DNA from: Toxorhynchites rutilus septentrionalis
Lineage: Eukaryota > Arthropoda > Insecta > Diptera > Culicidae
Direction: 5' to 3'
Assembly: GCF_029784135.1 (NCBI RefSeq)
Contig: NC_073746.1
Location: 101,448,515 to 101,512,514 of the forward strand
DNA: 64,000 bases
A program made the translations under genes and the position numbers. The notes below the pieces were generated by a model. That model had not been told where the DNA came from and ran no database searches. It saw only the letters and a list, made by a program, of their open reading frames with translations. The stretch's first letter is position 1. Each line of letters opens with the position of its first letter. This document shows positions 56,758 through 64,000 of this stretch, one piece after another.

Positions 56758-58462
56758 GGTTGTGTCCAAGACACGACCGCATTGTTGACGTAAAACTACG
56801 CTGTGGTTTAATTCAAGTCGCTTGTTTATAGCTGCGAATATTGTTATAAATAACTATTCTACCAGTTTGGTCGCTCTGAAATATGTTTTTTTTCTTGTGG
56901 AATCATTTGGCGATTATTATTTGATGATTCATTCTTGTGCTCGCAGAACAATACATGCTCGAGACAAGCGCAGCTGTCATCCTTAGTGGAGAAAGTTTTG
57001 CTACTGGCAAGCGAAACCAAATCACATACAAAATCCCAGAACGACATTTACTTTTTTGGTGACTAAATAAACGAAATAAACTCTTTCTGTTAATCTCAAC
57101 AACTTCGAAAAGAGTAGCACTGCTTCATTATTATCAAAAATAGCGCAAATGCGATCCTAGTTGAAGGGAGTTTTGCAACTGGCACGTGAACTCAAACAAA
57201 CTAATAACTTATTGAATAACTTGGAATTCCCCAAATAATTTTTTGGTGCACAACCTTAACATCTGCTTCACCATAGCGTCAGTTCGATGCATTGATGCAA
57301 TGTTAAAGGCACCAACGAAGCCGACGGAAAACAAACAATGTCAACTGCTTGGGAAAAGGCTGAATATTTGCCTCAGTAGAGATTCATTACTAATAATCTA
57401 GCGCAAATATTTCCCTCCCGCTATTTCCCTTCCTTGTCGCCACGTTCGGATCGACATGTTCACCCGCAACAGCGCAATACGTTAAAACGCATGTACACAC
57501 ACAAATATCCATATATCGATGGCTTGAAGCAATTAAATATACACACACTTATCTTCGTTTTGCGCTCTTCTCAACTGAAGCACTTTTTGTTAATATTGCC
57601 GGTCTAGATCAGCTTAGCTGTCATCCTTTGTGGAGAGAATTTTGCTACCCTCATGCGAAACTAAATCACAGACAAAATTCCAGAACATTTATTTTCTTGG
57701 TGAGCTGACGATAGCCTAGCTTGATGATTCCCCACACAATTGTGTAGCTCAGAACCTTAATGCAATGGCGTCAGTTTGATGCAATGATTGCAATGCTAGA
57801 GACATCAGCGAGTCAGTAATTTGGTCGCGTCCACAGCTCAATCCGAAACTAAGACATGTGAGACTTTAAACTTCTTCAGTTCATTCGTCACTAACCTTCA
57901 AAAAGGCCCTTGGAAAACTTTACCTTTTCCTCGTATTACTCCTACACCCCCATTGGCTTCAGTAAGGCATTCGATCCCTCACCATCCAGCTCGCTCAGCA
58001 ACGATGTTGTTCAGTCGGTGTCCTCACGAAGAATGAAATTTTGCCTCAGTGAGATCCATTGTTTATATTCTAGGCAAATACACCCCTTCGTTCTTCTTCT
58101 TTTCCTTTGTTCACGGAGACTTTAAATCTTACGATTTCCCCTTCGTTGCTCGTCGATAAGCTACCCGTTATTGACAGCTCTGTTCGGGAAAGCACACAAA
58201 TGGACAGATCAAATGTATGGGAAAATGGAAACGCTTATAGTTTTCATGAATTTTAACCATTAACACACCATAGGATTGTAATGTATACCATATCAAACAA
58301 ATCTTAGGGAGTTTCCGATTCGTTAAGTATGTAAATCGCCAAAATCCGTTGGCGGCAAAAATAGTTATTAACGTTAACTTTATTTCATAAAAACGTGACC
58401 TGTTTTCTGATTTGACACCCTTAATGAAAGACGTAGTTCTACGTCAAAAAGTTGTGCCATGG
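56758..58462 (+). repeat. Long dispersed repeat, copy B (inverse of 15745-17680)
   Basis: Starts ggttgtgtccaagacacgac and ends with ctacgtcaaaaagttgtg. Part of the interior is duplicated: 56960-57060 and 57610-57690 both contain gcgaaac(c/t)aaatcaca, agaacatttactttt-like text and a cagctgtcatcctt block. It lacks the coding stretch of copy A. Confidence 0.7.
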
Positions 58463-58722
58463 CGCACACGGTTCTAGCCCGTCTGGTTATCGGAAACAAA
58501 CGAATCGAACAGATTCCGAATCAGTACAGTATGGCGTTGTAATACGAACAAGTCAAAATATATTTTCGACGAAATGGTGGCGGTTTAAAGAAGGAAATTG
58601 TTTTTTGTGCGTATTTTATGGTTTTGTTTAATTTAATTTTATTTTTTAAGTGGTAAAATTAGAATGCGATAGAGAGATGTATAAAGATTTATTTAGATAA
58701 AATTTGAAATAAATCGTGTGAG

Positions 58723-58765
58723 TTGGCGTACACGATATTATACTTCTAAATATCGTGTACGCCAA
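58723..58765. repeat. Short perfect hairpin
   Basis: ttggcgtacacgatat (58723-58738) and its complement atatcgtgtacgccaa (58750-58765), with an 11-bp loop. Confidence 0.85.
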
Positions 58766-59161
58766 ATTAAAAAACTAGTTTCGAGTAAAACGCATTTGAG
58801 GTTTTGTGTCAAAGCCGAACTAGATACCGCATCAGTCACATGGCTATAACTCGGTTAATAATGGGATTTTCGAAAAGTATTCTCAAATGTTTGAACTCCC
58901 GAAAAATATAAGAAAAACAAGATTTTTTTAGATTTCTAGACTAGAATACCCCCTTAAATAGACAGAATTTTTGTAGTCTCTCTGGTTATGTCCCCGACAT
59001 TACCCACCCGTCTTTCTTCTGTCCGAGCCAACATTAAATACAAGAAAAAACATTGCAAATGCGAAACATAGAATGAATAAATAGGTAACTAGAAATTATT
59101 GCTTTTTCCTTTGGATTTTTGTTTCAATTTTGAATACAAAAATACCGCGTACGCTAACAAC

Positions 59162-59515
59162 GACCAATGCTGTCACACGTACAGATTTATCTAGAAATGT
59201 ACAGATTTTTTCGTTATTTTTGGTACAGATTCTGTACGGTAGAGGGTACAGATTTTCGCCAAAAAGTACAGATTGGTACAGATTTTCCGCGTGTGAAATT
59301 TCTTACGTTCGAACAAAGCATTGCGGCACATGACGACTTTTATGCCGCAGCATCGATTGGTGCTGCTGATCATAAAAGTATCTACAATGCAATAATTGAT
59401 CAGTTTCAAAAGGACTAAATTCCGTACAAGGATCGTCTGGAAGGATTCGCGTCGGACAGTGCGGCCGTGGTGATGGGGGTTTCAAATTCTGTAATGCGCC
59501 TAACTAACTAACGAA
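59162..59515 (+). pseudogene. hAT transposon 5' end with transposase fragment
   Basis: The left 150 bp match the hAT element at 38298 (ccaatgctgtcacacgtaca versus ccagtgttgccgcacgtacg, then iterated gtacagatt). A coding-like frame follows: FEQSIAAHDDFYAAASIGAA, then NAIIDQFQKD, an in-frame stop, IPYKDRLEGFASDSAAVVMG and VSNSVMRL. The FASDxAxVMMG motif is typical of hAT-like transposases (BED/hAT group), with Asp and Gly spacing retained. The gene is cut short after 59510. Confidence 0.6.
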
Positions 59516-59519
59516 TTCG

Positions 59520-62425
59520 GGACTAACGTTCTTACTATGCCTCACTCCTCAGTAACCGTCGATTTTTTTCTGAATATAATCAGAACAAAAATAAAAATGT
59601 TATTGTTGCACGATATTCAATTGTTTAAGATTGAAAGAAAGATATTTTGACACATTAACTCTCACTAACTGTTAATACACAAATGAGTTGACAGTATTTA
59701 AAAATAATGTTAAAAAAAAGAACGAACACTATTGTGGCGTTTTTTATCGAATGACAAATCTTGATGAAAAACTTGATATAAAAATTAAGGGAAAAAATTA
59801 AAAATTCAAAAAGATATAGTGATAGAAACACATATCTTCCCAGAAACTTCTACTGCTAAACAATGTATGCGTTCATGAACTTGGCACAATACAACTCATA
59901 CCGACCGACAACAAATATTTGTCTAATGCTGAACGAAACATTCAATAATTCCCACTCATGAACATTGTTCGAATAAATCCGATACCCACCTTCATCCGGC
60001 ATTTAACTCCCACGACATTTCCGTTAGGAGTGCACACCTTTCACTTTAGTATAATTTTTCATGCCTGAAGAGGAAAATTTTAAAATAAGCCACCCGAAAG
60101 GTTAATGATATCTGGTTAATGCATCCTCATAGAACATTCAAGCAAAATCTGATAATAAACAAATGCTAATCGATATGAGCGAACACATTCATGCCCCATC
60201 GCAAAGTAGCTTTATTCAAGAATTATTCTTAAAGAGCGCTATGAAGCAAATTGATTTATGTTTATCGGATAAGTCAATTTATCCGCTCACGAAGAACCTA
60301 CATTGTCGAGAGAGAAACACAAAAAAAACGATCCCCACCAAGCATAATTTGTACGAGTCAATTGGTTATGGCTTCTTGTGTATATTCTTTTTCTTGTCGG
60401 GAGATATGGATCTAATCGTAAATGTTTCATGAATGCTGCCGCCACTCGTGAGCGGCTTCTTGTATTCATTTGCATCATCATGGAACACATAATAATTCGT
60501 GTTGATGTACGGCTGATGATGCTCAGGTATGCTAATTGATGACTAAACTGTGCTCACTGTTACCATCCGTCTCCAATTTATTGCATCGGCGCATATGATG
60601 GGAATTGGTGCAGGGAGTGAGGAGTTGGGAGTTGGGAGTTGGATTTATTATCCTCAAAACGGAGACAAATTGGTGCGGCAAAAATAACTCACCACTTATG
60701 AAGGTCAGACTTACTTACCCCTGGTCCGTGAGAAGATGCGCTTTAAGCTTGACACAAGCATTTAATAAAGGTAAGATTTTGCCGTGCCGTATAAATCTCT
60801 CCAAAAATGACACGAGACGAGTTGTGTCCGACACGGTCGTGGTAATTGCGACAGGGGGGCATATTAATTTTTACGAGAATTAAGCCACAATTTGTTCGGA
60901 ACGGACACAAAACATACCATGCTATTGAAAATTAATGGGGGATAATTATTGCTGAAATAGCTCCATAACATTCAAAACGTATCATCTTGCAATATTATAC
61001 AAATATCACATTCAAGTATCAACGAATACGTATTTTAGGGGATGACTGATCAAAAGAAAACAATATTTTTTAACTTTTGCAAATACACCAAGCACCAATA
61101 TTGAATTCTTCATTGGACACTATTGACTATAGTTGCAAAATATGCGAACTACAGTTTTATCTTAACTCATCGCGCATCCTAACCCTGACACGCAATCTCA
61201 ACGAAAGGGGTGAAAACAGCCGATAAATTATAACAATTGCTTTCAAGTGGGCCGCAATCGCCCCCTCATCGTTTATCATTCATTCATACCATCCGAAATA
61301 CTGGCCAGACAGGTACTGGCGAGGGTTTATATTTGCGGTACTATAAATATTTGACTCTGACCTTTACTCCGAGATGATGTTCATACTGGTTTTTCAAGTT
61401 TCATGCGTGGATATATCTGCAAATTACCCTATGGATCAAGCATCGTTTTGAAAAACCCTTCGGATCAAGCTAATGTTCGGAACATTCGTGTGAAATTTTT
61501 GGCCCCATATTCCGACGAAATAAAATTTCAGTAGGCAAGAACATGTCGGCAAGAATCGCCGGCAATATAAAAAGTATAAATTATAACCAATTTGTCAGAA
61601 TGTGTTGAAAAATGTTTAATTGATCGGTTGGGTCCGCCTGATAAAACCCGTTGTCACTGACCTATGATCAGTTGTCAGGAAATAACCACGAGCTTCTTCA
61701 GCGTCACAAATCTCCCCTTTCATCTGAAAGATACTGTAGCTGCGGATGATGATGATGCTCATAATTAATGACGGTGGCACTGTTATTTGGCGTCCGACTG
61801 ATAATTACTGCGCGGCGTCAAACTCGAGTGATGGCTGAGCGCACTTCAAAGCTGATGCGAACCATTAACTGATTCATGTTGTTGTGATTGGGTTTTCCTC
61901 AAACAGCATCATTCACACCTGATGATTTGATTCGCACGGTATCGCAGTGTCTGGCGTTCAAAATAGTGACGTATCAAAATGATATAGAACTTGGATCGAA
62001 ATGCTGATTGACGGAAACTTTTTCGTGCAAATTCAAGTCGAGCGTTTTGAAAACTTGATGAATACATTTTCCACAAGTGTTTGGGATTCCCAATAATAAC
62101 GAAAGAATTAAAAAATTGGAAATGAAATAGAGAAATTTAGTCAAAGCATTGTGAAATCCTCAGCATAAGCGTAATCTTCACACTATCTTGTAGCAATTTC
62201 GCTGTGAATAGCTTCAAAAGTGGATAAAATTATTTAAGGGGGCAGTACACTACGAATAATACATAAAATGTATGTGATTTTCGCGGACCGATTTCAGTCT
62301 ATTTTTTTAATGTAACCTTGGATATATTCCCAGTCATCGAACGTAGGATTTATTTTTCAAAATATTCATTTTTGACGAAATAGGACAATTTTTGCCAAAA
62401 AAAATCGTTTTTGTTAAGAAAATAA
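59520..62425. other. Intergenic DNA without recognisable gene
   Basis: Few repeats shared with the rest of the window. 60600-60655 holds a small gttggga tandem. 61630-61970 is relatively GC-rich, not repetitive here, and might be a regulatory region. Frames such as 60163-60432 and 60605-60883 have no recognisable domain. Confidence 0.5.
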
Positions 62426-62429
62426 AACT

Positions 62430-62830
62430 CAGACAGACCGTTCCGGAAATAGAACCCCCACCAGTTTGCAAAACATGGTTTCGAGATCAACGCGTTTTAA
62501 ATTTTGGATACATTTATTTCGTTTATTTTCAGTCTGCAATCCCTGGACCCTCAACTGTCCTTCAACGCTTGAAAGGCGATCTTCCTCGATCGATTCGTTC
62601 CTTGACCGTTTTTCCGCAGAAATTGTTGCGCTTCGGTCCAATTTCAAGTTTAAGTTCTGTCATTATCTCCAAAGCACCTTGTAAACGATCATTGAAGTAA
62701 CAGATTGCAATATTAGCTGCAATTTTCTTTCCACAATGAATGGATTTCGAAGACGTCGAGCAAATACAAGCCTTAAAGCTTTCGTTTGCATTTTGTGTGA
62801 AGCCTCCCAAGCATCTTTATAGTAAGACAT
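62430..62830 (-). pseudogene. Remnant of a TE-encoded protein with TQNxNES motif
   Basis: The minus strand reads GGFTQNANESFKACI, SKSIHCGKKI, AICYFNDRLQGAL and then KLEIGPKRNNF. After frameshifts there is a Glu/Arg-rich tail. A G-x-TQN-x-NES-[FL] box followed by a conserved FNDG-like box is shared by a class of long proteins in animal DNA elements. I recognise the motif but not a named family. Stops and shifts show it is decayed. Confidence 0.5.
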
Positions 62831-62892
62831 CATGACTTAGCTCCTCGTATATTGGACGAATCGCCAGAAAGATATCCATTTCCGTAAGCAAC

Positions 62893-64000
62893 TGATATAA
62901 AGGGCGAACACAAAATTATAGCGGCACATTCAACAGGGCATAACTTTTTTACCATTGGGTAAAAATCAACCAAATTTTGCACACTTTCTCATTGATGTGT
63001 ATTGTTTACATGCTGTCCAACTCGAAGTCGCGTTTTTCGATTCAACGAAAATGGAGGTGAACCAACGCGAGTCGAGAGAACAAATTCTTTCCAAACACCT
63101 GGAATTTCCTGACCTGTCGTACCGGCAGTTGGGAAAAATGTTGAACATTCACCATTCAACCGTCTCCAGAGTGTTGAAGCGGTTCCAGGAGCGGTTGACG
63201 TTGGACCACGGCAAAGGAGCTGGTTCCAGAGGAGAAAACCGGGACCGGAGAACAAAAAGACGGAGGTAAAGGTGAAGTGGATGATTAAAGCCAATCCCAA
63301 CGTCTCAAGCCGTGATCATGCTAAAAAGATCGGCATGTCGCAGAGCTACGTCCAGAATGCAAAGAAGAGAACTGGACTACATACATACAAGGCACAGAAC
63401 TTCCCAAACCGCGATGAGCGGCAACAATCGACGGCTTAAACTCGGGCACGGAAGCTCTACGAGAAGATGCTGACAAAATGTGGCTGCTGTGTGATGGACG
63501 ACGATACGTATATAAAAGCCGATTTTAAGTAAATTCCGGGGTTGGAGTTTTTCACCGGCAAGAGCAAGTTCGATGTGGACGACAAATTTAAGAAGAATAA
63601 AATGTCGCAGTTCGCCTCCAAATATCTCGTTTGGCAGGCCATCTGCTCTTGCGGACTGAGGAGTGAGCCTTTCGTGACAAAGGGCACAGTAAATGGCGAG
63701 ATCTACAAATCTGAGTGCCTCGAGAAGCGCCTTTTGCCGTTCTTGCAGCAGCACGACGAAGCTCCGCTATTTTGGCCAGATTTGGCATTATGCCACTATT
63801 CTAAAAGTGTCAAAGACGAGAAGGACATGTTAAGAAAATGGAAAAAAACTGAGAAACTGGATGACACTGTAAAGACTTTGATGGAGGGCATCAAGCAATG
63901 CGTTCAATTTTACACTCAAGGCTCCATCGATTAACTTTTCTTTTGATTTTTGAAGTAAATATATGTATAAAACTACCCTAAAATTTTGGTTTGATTCTAA
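62893..64000 (+). mobile_element. DD37-type mariner element, right end beyond window
   Basis: The 5' leader (gggcataacttttttaccat, tcattgatgtgtattgttta) leads into a transposase start at 63051. The 3' UTR begins after 63934 and continues past the window edge, so the right inverted repeat cannot be seen. Confidence 0.65.
63051..63934 (+). pseudogene. Mariner-like (DD37-type) transposase, broken
   Basis: Starts MEVNQRESREQILSKHLEFP, with a helix-turn-helix (SYRQLGKMLNIHHSTVSRVL) near residue 25-45. Later frames give a second HTH part (NVSSRDHAKKIGMSQSYVQN), then VMDDDTYIKADF (first catalytic Asp region). An in-frame stop follows at ADFK-stop-IPGLEFF. Then come QFASKYLVWQAICSCGLRS, PLFWPDLALCHYSKSV (second Asp) and, abruptly, KDEKDMLRKWKK to the stop. 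Compared with relatives about 50 codons are missing at this joint, including the third catalytic residue box. Confidence 0.85.

Noticed and set aside
1..64000. Search by eye for integrated viral genes
   Set aside because: All RT, RNase H and zinc-knuckle signals fit non-LTR retrotransposons; no viral polymerase, capsid or glycoprotein signature was recognised, though very old fragments could be missed.

Overview
The window looks like AT-rich, repeat-saturated euchromatin of a culicine mosquito, most likely Aedes (Ae. aegypti or a close relative). The clues are two tRNA-derived SINE copies of Feilai type, one gecko-like SINE, an I-clade retrotransposon, an Aedes-style pogo-like element with G-rich ends, and dense MITE and foldback families. 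Species assignment is inference; no database was searched.

Only one host gene is recognisable. It is a plus-strand RR-1 cuticular protein gene (Cpr47Ef-like, predicted 371 aa). A TATA box and a nine-base first coding exon (ATGAGAATT, 29731-29739) lie about 18 kb upstream of the main exons (47681-48023, 48082-48313, 48390-48921). The phase fits exactly and joining them gives a normal signal peptide. If right, about 28% of the window is one intron packed with transposons.

Layout. 1-442: minus-strand piece of an unrecognised TE-like protein. 656-7258: a nearly full-length I-clade non-LTR retrotransposon on the minus strand with 12-bp target duplications, ORF1, a broken ORF2 and a MITE inserted between RT and RNase H. 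7.3-29 kb: dispersed repeats, a palindromic MITE, two tRNA-SINE/Tc1-type insertions, a perfect 356-bp inverted repeat and a decayed retrotransposon 3' end. 29.5-49.0 kb: the cuticle gene, whose intron holds foldback repeats, a locally templated duplication, a mariner relic, two hAT MITEs (one carrying a rearranged non-LTR insert), RT debris, two SINEs and a mariner broken by a piggyBac-type MITE. 49-64 kb: a pogo-like element with TA duplications, a foldback repeat interrupted by a SINE, a tandem array split by a hAT MITE that carries a further MITE, a second copy of a 1.7-1.9 kb repeat, hAT and other transposase relics, and a DD37-type mariner running off the right edge.

Apart from the cuticle gene, essentially every coding signal is transposon debris. 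I found no rRNA gene, no convincing tRNA gene, no CRISPR and no viral gene. The main interest is the nesting, where target duplications give a relative order of insertion, and a few inverted or templated structures that ordinary transposition does not explain.
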